Source: Halomicroarcula saliterrae
GTDB taxonomy: Archaea; Halobacteriota; Halobacteria; Halobacteriales; Haloarculaceae
Assembly: GCF_031624395.1 (NCBI RefSeq)
Contig: NZ_JAMQON010000001.1
Location: forward strand, 1,302,001-1,366,000
Direction of reading: 5' to 3'
DNA: 64,000 bases
The stretch's first letter is position 1. Each line of letters begins with the position of its first letter. Shown one piece after another: positions 7,822 through 15,550 of this stretch. A model generated the notes under the pieces. That model worked only from the letters and a program-made list of their open reading frames with translations. It did no database searches and had not been told where the DNA came from. Position numbers and translations under genes: made by a program.

Positions 7822-8930
7822 GTCGCCTCCCGGAACGCTTCGATGAGCTCCGACGTCGGGACGTCGAACCGTGCGCGTGCACGGTCGCCCCGTCCGGCGG
7901 TGGTTCCCCCGACGCTGTCGGTCGCGGTCCGCATGGTCGCGGCCACGTCCCGACCGTCGGTCGCCCGGGCGGCCGCCTCGCCGTCGGTGACCACCAGTAC
8001 CAGCGGTTCCGGCGCGTGGTAGTCGGCGACGAGGCGGGCGACGGTCCCGACTGGCATGCCGTCGCCGCGGGCGACGAAGAGGCCGTCGTAGCGGCCGGTC
8101 GTCGCTTCGGCGACGGCGTGGTGTGCCCGTTCGGCGTGGGTCCGCCACGCCGACAGCGCCCGTTCGCGGACGCTGTCGTGGCCCAGCGCGAGCGCGATGC
8201 CCGTGCCCGGCTCCGCGCGTGCGGCGGCGTCTAACACGTCGGCGTAGCCGCCGACCGTCTCGAAGGGGCCGCCGACGTAGGGGTGGAGCCCCCGAGCGAG
8301 CGCTGACGACGCGCGTTCGGGCGCGTCGTCGGTGACGGCCAGCGCGACCAGCGACGCGACGCGTCGGTGGTCGTCCGCGGTCGGTTCGCTCGGGAGGTCC
8401 AGCCCCGCCAGCGCGGCCCGCGCCGCGTCTTCGTCGCCCGAGAAGGGCCCCGAAAGGAGCGTCGAGTGGGCCAGTCCGTCGGCGAGGTCCGCGACGGGGA
8501 CGGCGAGGCCCGGCCGGCGTTCGAGTCCCGCCCGCTCGGCGGCGTCGGCCACCGTCCCGTCCACGTCGCCGCCGGCGACCGTGCCGGCGAGCGCGAGAGT
8601 CGGGTCGGCGGTCGCCCCGAGTTCGCGGGCGATCTGGAACGCCGTGGCGGCGGGCGTCGCCGACAGCGTGTGGTCGGCGCTCGCGTGCGTCCGACCGAGC
8701 GCGACGGTCAGGTCGGCCTCGGTAGTCCGGTCGGGGTCGGCGAAGGGCGCGACGACGCTCGCCTGGAACGGCGTGTCGTCGTCGGCGAGCGCCCGTGCCA
8801 GCACGCCCGTCCCGGCCAGCGAGTCGCCGGTCGCGTCGCTGACGAGCCGAACGAACGTGGCCCGTTCCAGCGCGGCGGCGAGGTCGCTGGCGGCTGGGGC
8901 TGGCGCCTGGTCCCGACCGGTCGTCGACAT
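7818..8930 (-). CDS. RecJ-like (DHH superfamily) protein with degraded catalytic motifs
   Basis: A 370-residue protein in the position usually occupied in haloarchaea by a 'RecJ-like exonuclease' between uS15 and pcc1. The overall layout (an N-terminal domain with LVSDATGDSLAGTGVLARAL, a long helical middle, and a C-terminal DHHA1-like part with LVLVVTDGEAAARATDGRD) fits that assignment. The metal-binding signatures of active DHH enzymes (HxDxD and DHH) are not visible: the first motif reads SDATGDSLA and no DHH occurs. It is therefore probably a non-catalytic paralogue. I recall that Haloferax has inactive RecJ-type proteins partnering active ones, but orthology was not tested. It is coupled to pcc1 by a 4-base overlap and overlaps the uS15 stop by one base. 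Confidence 0.7.
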   Translation of the reverse strand: MSTTGRDQAPAPAASDLAAALERATFVRLVSDATGDSLAGTGVLARALADDDTPFQASVVAPFADPDRTTEADLTVALGRTHASADHTLSATPAATAFQIARELGATADPTLALAGTVAGGDVDGTVADAAERAGLERRPGLAVPVADLADGLAHSTLLSGPFSGDEDAARAALAGLDLPSEPTADDHRRVASLVALAVTDDAPERASSALARGLHPYVGGPFETVGGYADVLDAAARAEPGTGIALALGHDSVRERALSAWRTHAERAHHAVAEATTGRYDGLFVARGDGMPVGTVARLVADYHAPEPLVLVVTDGEAAARATDGRDVAATMRTATDSVGGTTAGRGDRARARFDVPTSELIEAFREAT

Positions 8931-9400
8931 TAGTCGTCGTCGAGCAGCGCGACGGCCTTGTCGTAGCTGTAGGTGAAGTCCTCGTCGAGCTCGTCACCGC
9001 GGTAGTAGTCGACGAGTCGGCGGATCTTCGACTGCGTGTTCTGCAGGGCCCGCTTGTTCTGGTGGTCGCCGGGGTTCTCGTCCATGTGGTCGCGCAGACG
9101 GACTGCACGCTCCATCAGGTTGCGGATGTCCTCGGGGACGTCGGGGTCGGCGTCGTTGTCCTCGAGAATCTCGGTGACCTTCTGGCCGGTCGCGAGTTTG
9201 ACGTTCGGGACCGGGGTGCCCTGAACGCCTTCGTCGCGCAGCTTCAGGCCGATTTCACTGGGCGAGTGGCCCTGTTCGGCGAGTTCGACGACGCGCTCTT
9301 CGACGGCGTCGGCGTCGACGTCGCTCCACTCCGGGGGTTCGTCTGCCGCCGGCTTGTCCGAGTCGGACGAGCCGCGACGGCGTGTATGCATTCGTGCCAT
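8930..9400 (-). CDS. rps15: 30S ribosomal protein uS15
   Basis: A 156-residue archaeal S15. The N-terminal archaeal extension (MARMHTRRRGSSDSDKP) leads into PPEWSDVDADAVEERVVELAEQG. The conserved S15 core follows, with GDHQNKRALQNTQSKIRRLVDYYRG. The archaeal/eukaryotic form is longer than the roughly 88-residue bacterial one, as here. It is the first gene of a four-gene minus-strand operon with the RecJ-like protein, Pcc1 and eS1. Confidence 0.97.
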   Translation of the reverse strand: MARMHTRRRGSSDSDKPAADEPPEWSDVDADAVEERVVELAEQGHSPSEIGLKLRDEGVQGTPVPNVKLATGQKVTEILEDNDADPDVPEDIRNLMERAVRLRDHMDENPGDHQNKRALQNTQSKIRRLVDYYRGDELDEDFTYSYDKAVALLDDD

Positions 9401-9701
9401 AGTTGGGTTGGAACCGCACGAACCGCTCGTCGCTGCCGGTAGCGAGGCGTATCGGCATCAGACGATGCCAAACACGGCCGCAATCCCGAGCCGTGGAATC
9501 CCACGGCGTGTCAGATTTGCGGTCGCGCTGTTCCCGTGGAACGGTCGTCGGCCCCGGAACTAAACCGTTTCCATCTCCGTACGGGCGATACGGTCCGGCT
9601 GACACACACCCGCACGGTGTCGGCTGTTCGACCGCATCGGTCGGCAGCGCCCCCGAGTTCGGCCAGCGGGCTTATTACTCAGGCTTCCGTTTCCCTGTCC
9701 A
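9401..9701. promoter_or_regulatory. Divergent intergenic region between uS15 and the first DUF7289 protein
   Basis: These 301 bases hold no gene I can support; the open frames in them are weak. At the right end CTTATTACT (9671-9679) lies about 25 nt before the ATG at 9702 and reads as a TATA box for a leaderless transcript. The uS15 promoter must lie at the left end, but no clear TATA box is visible in this GC-rich stretch. Confidence 0.5.
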
Positions 9702-11495
9702 ATGCCTAACCGTTCGGGTCAGGGTGACCAGCGACAGCTACGGGCACAGTCCGGACCGCTCGGATTCCTGCTCGTGTTCGCGCTGGTCATCGCGGCGACG
9801 ACACTCATCGTAGCGCTGGGCGCGAGTGCGATCGGAGGGACACAGGACACACTCGACGAGGAGCGAGCCGAGAAGGCGATGACGCAACTGGACTCACAGG
9901 CCGCGCTGGTCGCGCTCGGCAACTCGGACGTCCAGCGGGTCGACCTCTCGACGGGGAGCGAAGGCACCTATGCCGTGGAGGACGGCGCCGGCCGGATGAC
10001 GCTGTCCTACAAGAACCAGACGAACGGGAATACGACGACCGTCTTCTCAGAGAAGATGGGGCGCATCGTCTACGAGAGCGGGAGCGGGACGACGATAGCG
10101 TATCAGGGCGGCGGCGTCTGGCGGGCGGACGGCGGCGGGAACGCGGTGATGATATCCCCACCGGAGTTCCACTACCGCGATGCGACGCTCACGCTGCCCC
10201 TCGTCACTGTCGGTTCGTCGGGCACCGTCGGTGACCGCGCGGTCATCTCCCAGCCGAACACGACGCGGTACTTCCCGAACAGGACGAAAAAGAAGGCGTA
10301 CAAGAACCCGCTGGAGAACGCCCGCGTCGAGGTGTCGGTCACGAGCGAGTACTACCGCGCGTGGGGCGAGTACTTCGAGACCCGTACCGACGGTCAGGTG
10401 GAGTACGACCACCCCAACGACAGGGTGACGCTGGCACTGGTGACGCCGCTCCAGAACACCAAGATAACGTCCGCGACGGCGAGTCTCGCCGCCAGCGGCT
10501 CCTTCGAGATCAACGGGAACGCGGGCAACTTCTGTGGCCCCGACGTGTACACGAACAGCTACAACTCCTCGGGAACGACTACCGGCTACTGTGGCCAGTC
10601 CCACGGGACAAACGGCGATATCGTCTACGGCGGCGACGTGGATATCGACGAGGGGTCCGGCGGGGCGAGCATCCGGGGTGACGTCACCTCCGGTGGGACG
10701 GTGTTCGCGGGCAAGGGCGGTCCCGACGTCCTCGGGAACATCAGCTACAGCGCCAAATGCAACAGATGCGATGACGCGATAACGAAGTCTTCGGCGTCGG
10801 AGACCCAGATAAGCGGTATCGAGAAGGCACCGGCGATAAACGGCATCGTCCAGACGCAGGTCAACGAGACTAGCTCGACGAACGACAACGGGGACGCTCC
10901 GATCAGTGGAACCACGCTCGATCCCGGTTCAGTCGAGCTGGAGGCCGGCAGCTACTACCTCACGAACATGGACGTCGCCGGCGGCGACACGGTGACACTG
11001 AACACCACCGACGGAGACATCTACGTCGGCGTCAAGGAGAACGTCGAACTCGACTCGGAGGCGAAGATAGAGGTCATCGGGAACGGGACGGCCAGCGTGT
11101 ACGTCCTCGGGGCCGGTGGGAACGCGAACCAGCTGGAGATGGCGTCCGAGAGCAACATCTCGAACCCGGGCGACGACGCGCCCCAGTTCCGGATGTTCGG
11201 GCTGGACAACTTCACCGCCCAGATAGGCGACGGCAGCGGCGGAAAAAAGGGGCCAGCGAAGTACGTCGGCGTCATCTACGCGCCCCCGGGCACCGACGGG
11301 ACCGGGACGGTCACGCTCAGCAAGGGCGTCGTCTACGGCGGGGTCCTCACCGGGACGACGACTATCGAGACCCTCGGCAGTATCCACTACGACGAGGCCC
11401 TGCGCACACAGAAGGTGCTCACACAGAGCGAATCCATCGTTCGGGTGACGTACATCCACGCCTCGACCAACGAAGTGCAGGTCGAAGACGGCTGA
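9702..11495 (+). CDS. DUF7289-like prepilin-type protein with DUF7305-like beta-rich C-terminus
   Basis: A 597-residue secreted protein. Residues 1-45 form a prepilin-like N-terminus (polar start, then GPLGFLLVFALVIAATTLIV). Residues 45-250 follow the DUF7289 pattern shared by four proteins of this locus: VYESG, then YQGGGVWRADGGG, a PP motif, and YYRAWGEYF. From about 255 a long Gly/Thr/Asn-rich region has the features of DUF7305-like or bactofilin-like repeats: VELEAGSYYLTNMDVAGGD, YVGVIYAPPGT and a terminal SIHYDEALR. Several N-x-S/T sites suggest surface glycosylation. Two Cys pairs near 275-360 could form disulfides. It probably sits in or tips a pilus-like structure. It is convergent with the DUF7289 gene at 11497, one base between the stop codons. 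Confidence 0.7.
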   Translation: MPNRSGQGDQRQLRAQSGPLGFLLVFALVIAATTLIVALGASAIGGTQDTLDEERAEKAMTQLDSQAALVALGNSDVQRVDLSTGSEGTYAVEDGAGRMTLSYKNQTNGNTTTVFSEKMGRIVYESGSGTTIAYQGGGVWRADGGGNAVMISPPEFHYRDATLTLPLVTVGSSGTVGDRAVISQPNTTRYFPNRTKKKAYKNPLENARVEVSVTSEYYRAWGEYFETRTDGQVEYDHPNDRVTLALVTPLQNTKITSATASLAASGSFEINGNAGNFCGPDVYTNSYNSSGTTTGYCGQSHGTNGDIVYGGDVDIDEGSGGASIRGDVTSGGTVFAGKGGPDVLGNISYSAKCNRCDDAITKSSASETQISGIEKAPAINGIVQTQVNETSSTNDNGDAPISGTTLDPGSVELEAGSYYLTNMDVAGGDTVTLNTTDGDIYVGVKENVELDSEAKIEVIGNGTASVYVLGAGGNANQLEMASESNISNPGDDAPQFRMFGLDNFTAQIGDGSGGKKGPAKYVGVIYAPPGTDGTGTVTLSKGVVYGGVLTGTTTIETLGSIHYDEALRTQKVLTQSESIVRVTYIHASTNEVQVEDG

Positions 11496-11496
11496 G

Positions 11497-12243
11497 TTAG
11501 GACTCGATGTCGACCGCGATGTCGTGGTAGACGACGTACACCTGGTCGATGTCGTTCCCCGGCTGGTACGTACACTCGATATCGTCACCTGACGACGCAC
11601 AGGTGAACCCGGCTCCCTCGAAGTACGCCCTCCAGAGCTCCGTCCGCGGCGTCCCGCGGAGCCGCACGGTGACGCTGTCGACATCGTCGGCCGTGGTGTT
11701 GTACGCCACCGAGGTGGCCTGTCGTCGCCCCCGGACGAGCACCGTCGACCCGCCGAGTGCCTGACGGTCCGGCCGGTTGAGACCGACGACGGAGACGAGG
11801 ACGCGCTCCTCGCTGACGACGAGCGGTGGGTCGTGGACGCGGATTCCGCCCCCGTCGGCCGTCCGGAACACCGCCCCCGCTTCGTACACCAGTTGGCGGT
11901 CCTCGGCGCCGCGGTAGATTATCGGCCGGAGCCGCCACTCGGGGCTCCGCCAGGTCCCACTACTGTCCGTGACGTTTACCAGCATCGTGACGTTCTCCCC
12001 GGTCTCCAGCTGGGCCTCGCCGAGACTTATCTCCGTAGCGCGGCTCGGTGCGTCCCGTCGATGGATGTCCGCGAGGTTATCCGCGAGCACGTCGAAGGCG
12101 CGCTCCGCGTTGTCCATCTGCTCGGCGGTGCGAGCGTCCTGGAGGGTGCTGAGCCCGCTCACCGAGATGATACCCACGGCGGACACGACGAGGCCGAACA
12201 CCAGCACGTAGCTGACGACCTCGCTCACGGCGCGCTCAGACAT
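11497..12243 (-). CDS. DUF7289-family prepilin-like protein (cassette A, fifth gene)
   Basis: A 248-residue protein starting MSERAVSEVVSYVLVFGLVVSAVG, a type III (prepilin-like) N-terminus with a single hydrophobic helix; the rest is predicted to be exported. It carries the DUF7289 signature LVYEAGAVFRTADGGG followed by PP, and a late WRAYFEGAGF plus a Cys pair. The start at 12243 was chosen because the upstream eight codons lie inside the preceding gene. It overlaps the DUF7266 gene by 8 bases, so translation is likely coupled. It is the last member of the five-gene cassette and the counterpart of 19605-20309. Confidence 0.75.
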   Translation of the reverse strand: MSERAVSEVVSYVLVFGLVVSAVGIISVSGLSTLQDARTAEQMDNAERAFDVLADNLADIHRRDAPSRATEISLGEAQLETGENVTMLVNVTDSSGTWRSPEWRLRPIIYRGAEDRQLVYEAGAVFRTADGGGIRVHDPPLVVSEERVLVSVVGLNRPDRQALGGSTVLVRGRRQATSVAYNTTADDVDSVTVRLRGTPRTELWRAYFEGAGFTCASSGDDIECTYQPGNDIDQVYVVYHDIAVDIES

Positions 12244-12685
12244 CCTGCACCTCCAGATGTTCGTCACCGGCGTCGTAGCTGATGCGGATGGTACCCCCGC
12301 TCACGGCGCTGTCGCTGAGGTCCGTCTCCGTCGTGACGCCGACCCGAACGCTCACCTCGGGACGGGACGTGTTGAGGACGACGGACGACCGGCTCTGGTC
12401 AAGCCCGACGGTGTAGGTCGACCCAGTGACCGAGTTCGAGAACGTCTGGTTCACGGAGACGACGACCGGGCTGTCGGTGTCACCGGCCCGCACCAGGCGG
12501 TCCGCCCGCTCGATGTCCGCCGCCAGCTGCTGGCCGACGACGGTGAGTTCGTCCCTGATGACCTGGTCGCGCTGGGTCTCGACGTAGCTCCCGCCGGCGA
12601 TGATGAGCCCGGTGATGAGCAGCGTGGCGATGGCCAGCGAGAGGACGTAGCCGAGCGTCGTCGAGACCGCACGCGTCTCAGACAT
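12236..12685 (-). CDS. DUF7266-family prepilin-like protein (cassette A, fourth gene)
   Basis: A 149-residue protein with MSETRAVSTTLGYVLSLAIATLLITGLIIAG at the N-terminus, one membrane helix, and then DVERAD-type polar sequence with the conserved VETQRDQVIRDEL stretch. It aligns well by eye with the cassette B protein at 20306-20755 (SYVETQRDQVIRDEL against SYIDTKRDNTVRQGL, with similar ends ISYDAGDEHLEVQ and VVYDATEPCLEVR). It was given the second in-frame ATG (12685), where homology begins. It is probably a minor pilin or pseudopilin; exact role unknown. Confidence 0.75.
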   Translation of the reverse strand: MSETRAVSTTLGYVLSLAIATLLITGLIIAGGSYVETQRDQVIRDELTVVGQQLAADIERADRLVRAGDTDSPVVVSVNQTFSNSVTGSTYTVGLDQSRSSVVLNTSRPEVSVRVGVTTETDLSDSAVSGGTIRISYDAGDEHLEVQDV

Positions 12686-13697
12686 CCGCTTCACCCGGGG
12701 CGACCCGAACGTCGGTCTCGTAGCGCATATCGGTCGTCAGATACGTATAGCGGACCGTCACGTCGTAGAGCGCGGGGCTCGACGCCGGGGCGGTGCGCAG
12801 GGGCGAGACCTCGGGACTGAGCGGCGACCGCCGGTACAGGACCATCGAGAAGTTCCCGGAGATGGCGTCCGCGTTGGCAAAGGAGATGTTGTACGACTCG
12901 GTCGTCCCGGGTGTTACCCCCGTGCCGGCGCCGAAGTGGAAGTTCCGTCCGGTCGGTGCGGTGCCGAGCGCGTCACACTCCTCGCCGTCGATAGTGCCGC
13001 CGGTGACGTCGATGTCGACGGACGCTCCCGGCCCGTCGTGAGTCACTGTACAGTCCTCGACGGCGGTGGTCGAACCGACGTCCCGGAGCGTCCGAACGTG
13101 GACGGTGTCGCCCCCCGATTCCCAAATGCGTGCGCGCCAGCTCTCCTGTACGCCCGTGGCCGGCGTCGACTGGGCCCGTATCTCGAAGGCCGAGCCGTTG
13201 TCCGTGGCCGTGATGGAGTTCGCCTCTATCTCGAACGCCCGCGTCCCGTTGGCGCCGTCGGCCCGGGAGACCAGGCCGGCCACCTGGTAGCTCTCGTCGC
13301 CGGCGTCGTCGGTGAACGTCGAGTTGTTCGACTGGTAGACGCGCACCCCCGGCGTCGACGACTGGTAGGCCACGTCGACCACGCGCCCCGACCGGGCCGA
13401 CTGGCGGCCCGTCTGCTCGGAGATGTTTCTGACGCCGGCCTGAACAGCGGTGGCGAGCGCCGCGGCGGTGGCGTTGTCGTTGCGGTTCGCCGCCGCGACG
13501 CTGTCACCGACGTTCGCCTCGACCATGGCCCGCATCGAGAGCGCCCCGTTGCTCCCCGTCGTCTCTCCCCGACTCGCCAGGTTCTCCGTGAATATCGCGG
13601 AGTTGACGATGAGCGCCATCACGACGAAGATGACCGCGAGCGCGAACGCGGCCACGAGGATAATCTGCCCGCGGTCGTCCCGCCTCAGATCCGCCAC
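12678..13697 (-). CDS. DUF7261-family prepilin-like protein (cassette A, third gene)
   Basis: A 339-residue protein with MADLRRDDRGQIILVAAFALAVIFVVMALIVN at its start. An RGQ-type motif before one hydrophobic helix recalls bacterial TadE/TadG pseudopilins. The remaining 300 residues are predicted exported, rich in Ser, Thr, Asn and Gly with many N-x-S/T sites, and end in a small beta-like segment (YDVTVRYTYLTTDMRYETDVRV). It overlaps the upstream DUF7288 gene by 13 bases and the downstream DUF7266 gene by 8. Its counterpart is 20752-21603. Confidence 0.75.
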   Translation of the reverse strand: MADLRRDDRGQIILVAAFALAVIFVVMALIVNSAIFTENLASRGETTGSNGALSMRAMVEANVGDSVAAANRNDNATAAALATAVQAGVRNISEQTGRQSARSGRVVDVAYQSSTPGVRVYQSNNSTFTDDAGDESYQVAGLVSRADGANGTRAFEIEANSITATDNGSAFEIRAQSTPATGVQESWRARIWESGGDTVHVRTLRDVGSTTAVEDCTVTHDGPGASVDIDVTGGTIDGEECDALGTAPTGRNFHFGAGTGVTPGTTESYNISFANADAISGNFSMVLYRRSPLSPEVSPLRTAPASSPALYDVTVRYTYLTTDMRYETDVRVAPGEADV

Positions 13698-14269
13698 GCG
13701 ACCACCTCCACCTGCACCGTGTTGTACAGGTTGCCGCCGACGTCCGGCATCGGATAGGTGACGTTCTGGGCCCCGAGAGCCGTCCCGCTCGGCGTCCCGT
13801 CAGCGTCGTACAGCGGGTCGTCGTCCCGGAGTGTGACCGTGTGGGCCGCCGTGACGGCGTTGTCCGTCGGCACGCCGCTGTAGACGTACTGTCGCGTTAT
13901 CGGCTCCCCGTCGTCGTTCTGGAACCGGAAGTAGACGTTGTAGGCGATGCCGTTGTCGTTGAACGCCCGCTCCAGCATGCGCCCGAAGCGGTTGTCCGGC
14001 GGCCCCGACGTGTAGAAGCGCTGGACGTCGACGCCGTGGTGGCGCGCGGAGCTGTTGTTCCAGTACAACACCGCCGGCTTCAGCGCCCCTGTCTGTGCGG
14101 CCACCGCCAGCACGCCCTGTCCGGTCGCCTGCTGCTGGTTCTCGATATGCTGGCTGGACGTGCTGGCCGATAGCGGCGTCACAGCGGTCATCTGTAGCGC
14201 GAAGATGAGACTCGACAGCATGAGCAGTCCAGCGACCGTCGCCTCCAGTGTGTGTGCTTGTGCTCGCAT
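13685..14269 (-). CDS. DUF7288-family prepilin-like protein (cassette A, second gene)
   Basis: A 194-residue protein, N-terminus MRAQAHTLEATVAGLLMLSSLIFALQM with the 'QA-x-TLE' prepilin-like motif. Its cassette B equivalent at 21597-22175 begins MVDRGQAYTLEGVLAAILVV. Both continue with a Leu/Gly-rich stretch (VLAVAAQTGALKPAVLYWN; VLTLAGESGALRDAVLCFS) and a YNVYFRF/YNLYFSY motif. Both end with a YNTVQVEVVAWRI/YNVVEVRLVVW strand. The gene follows the DUF7287 gene with one base between stop and start. It is probably a minor pilin-like component. Confidence 0.75.
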   Translation of the reverse strand: MRAQAHTLEATVAGLLMLSSLIFALQMTAVTPLSASTSSQHIENQQQATGQGVLAVAAQTGALKPAVLYWNNSSARHHGVDVQRFYTSGPPDNRFGRMLERAFNDNGIAYNVYFRFQNDDGEPITRQYVYSGVPTDNAVTAAHTVTLRDDDPLYDADGTPSGTALGAQNVTYPMPDVGGNLYNTVQVEVVAWRI

Positions 14270-14270
14270 G

Positions 14271-14855
14271 TTACCACATCTCCACGAACAGCGTCACGTC
14301 CGCCCCGTCGATCGAAACCACCCGGACCGACGTGACCGACGGCTGGGTCGTCGGAACTGGGTCGCCCCGGGCGAACGTCGTATCACAGTCCCCGCTCGAC
14401 GATTCTACGAGCCCCGTGTCCGTCCCGGTGCTGTCCCAGCACACGAACTCCTCTCCGCTCCCGGACGCCGTGAGGTTCCCCCGGAGACTGACGTTCACCT
14501 GCTGATAGCTCGACGCCACCCCGACCTGCGATTCGAGGCTTCCGCCCGGGAACGGACAGCCCGCCGAGTTGCCCTCGAAGAACGTCACCGTACAGTAGCT
14601 GTCCAGTGCGTAGGGCTCAGCCGGGGACGCCAACATCCCGACCGCGAGCTGGTCCGCGACTCTGTTTGACGAGACCGTTTCGTCCTGTGCACTCGCCGTG
14701 AACGGCGAGAGGATACCCGGAATGAACAGGAAGATGAACAGCAACACCGCGAGGAAGATGCTCACGCCGATAGCGAAGTCTATCGTCGTCTGTCCCCGGT
14801 CGGTTCTGCGAGCCGCTGGGGAGTCCCGCGGCTCATCGCTGTGCTGTGTGCCCAT
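14271..14855 (-). CDS. DUF7287-family prepilin-like protein (cassette A, first gene)
   Basis: A 194-residue protein. A polar leader (MGTQHSDEPRDSPAARRTD) precedes RGQTTIDFAIGVSIFLAVLLFIFLF, the strongest TadE-like 'RGQ..hDFAhG' motif of the set. The exported part holds two Cys pairs and ends with VVSIDGADVTLFVEMW, like the cassette B member (VVQLTNYDCGTVCWVVVRIW). The ATG at 14855 was chosen because the longer frame has an unrelated N-terminus. It heads the minus-strand cassette. The divergent tRNA-Ala gene starts 150 bases upstream. Confidence 0.75.
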   Translation of the reverse strand: MGTQHSDEPRDSPAARRTDRGQTTIDFAIGVSIFLAVLLFIFLFIPGILSPFTASAQDETVSSNRVADQLAVGMLASPAEPYALDSYCTVTFFEGNSAGCPFPGGSLESQVGVASSYQQVNVSLRGNLTASGSGEEFVCWDSTGTDTGLVESSSGDCDTTFARGDPVPTTQPSVTSVRVVSIDGADVTLFVEMW

Positions 14856-14967
14856 TTTTAGACCCGTTGTGACCCGCCGACTGTTTCGTAATCGACTGTC
14901 GTGGACGATATTAGCCATTGTGGCCGAACCACGCTATCGACTGTCGTCCCCGAGTCGCTTCGATGGG

Positions 14968-14976
14968 TTTAATAAA
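14968..14976 (+). promoter_or_regulatory. TATA-like box of the tRNA-Ala gene
   Basis: TTTAATAAA is about 30 nt before the first base of the mature tRNA at 15006. This is the right spacing for an archaeal TATA box with a short 5' leader. No other AT-rich element is nearby. Confidence 0.6.
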
Positions 14977-15005
14977 CGCCGTCGGATACGGTTGGTTGCG
15001 AACGC

Positions 15006-15077
15006 GGGCTCGTAGATCAGGGGTAGATCACTCCCTTGGCATGGGAGAGGCCCCGGGTTCAAATCCCGGCGAGTCCA
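15006..15077 (+). tRNA. tRNA-Ala, anticodon GGC
   Basis: The 72 bases fold into a standard cloverleaf. The acceptor stem is GGGCTCG/CGAGTCC with discriminator A, the D stem GATC/GATC, the anticodon stem CTCCC/GGGAG with loop TTGGCAT, and the T stem CCGGG/CCCGG with loop TTCAAAT. The anticodon GGC reads GCC and GCU alanine codons. The third acceptor pair is G3-U70, the universal alanine identity element. No CCA is encoded and no intron is present. It lies inside the pilus-like locus between cassette A and the 1268-residue protein gene. Confidence 0.97.
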
Positions 15078-15550
15078 TTTCTTCGCTCACGTCCGTTCGC
15101 TCAGTCGCGGACTCGCCAACCCTCGCGAACCCGAAGGGTTCGCTCAGTCCCGGCGATGTCATTTCTTTCCGTCGCTCCGTCAGTCCACGATTCATGTCAC
15201 TCGCGAGCGACTGAACCGCGTCTGTTCGAGGCGGGACAGAGCCGTATCTGTCACGCCCCGCAAAGCGGAGGGCAGCGAACGTCCGGGCGGAGCTCCCCGT
15301 CGAGTTCAGATACCGCGATTTTCGCGCGTTCAGTCCGAGACGCGTCACCCCGCGAAGCGGAGACCAGTTTGTCCGGCGAATCGCGTGGCTCACGAGCGGT
15401 CCGTCACCGGCGACACGGTCGTCCCTACGTCGTGTCCCTCTATTAAACTTGAAGAGAAACTGCCGACAGAACCCCTCAGGACCACAATATCGGTATTATA
15501 GACCGATCTCACCGATAGTTTTTTGTGCGCGTGAGATGATTTAGGGTAAG
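15078..15550. other. 473-base gap after the tRNA with a partial copy of the tRNA 3' end
   Basis: No gene is supported here; the longest open frames are low-complexity by-products. The sequence at 15148-15167 repeats 17 of 20 bases of the tRNA 3' end and the bases just after it (15064-15083, TCCCGGCGA...ATTTCTT). Two similar words, CCCCGCAAAGCGGAG (about 15256) and CCCCGCGAAGCGGAG (about 15350), also occur. At the right end TATTATA (15494-15500) and an AT-rich stretch (15515-15525) probably serve as promoter of the gene at 15551. Confidence 0.5.

Noticed and set aside
7582-9108. 508-residue frame on the minus strand covering the RecJ-like gene
   Set aside because: Only its last 79 codons (pcc1) have a protein-like sequence; the rest is an Arg-rich shadow of the RecJ-like gene.
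15028-15393. 121-residue open frame on the minus strand over the tRNA-Ala gene and its downstream region
   Set aside because: It reads through a tRNA; frames of this kind (with SPGFEPGASPMPRE-type ends) are well-known false genes over tRNAs.
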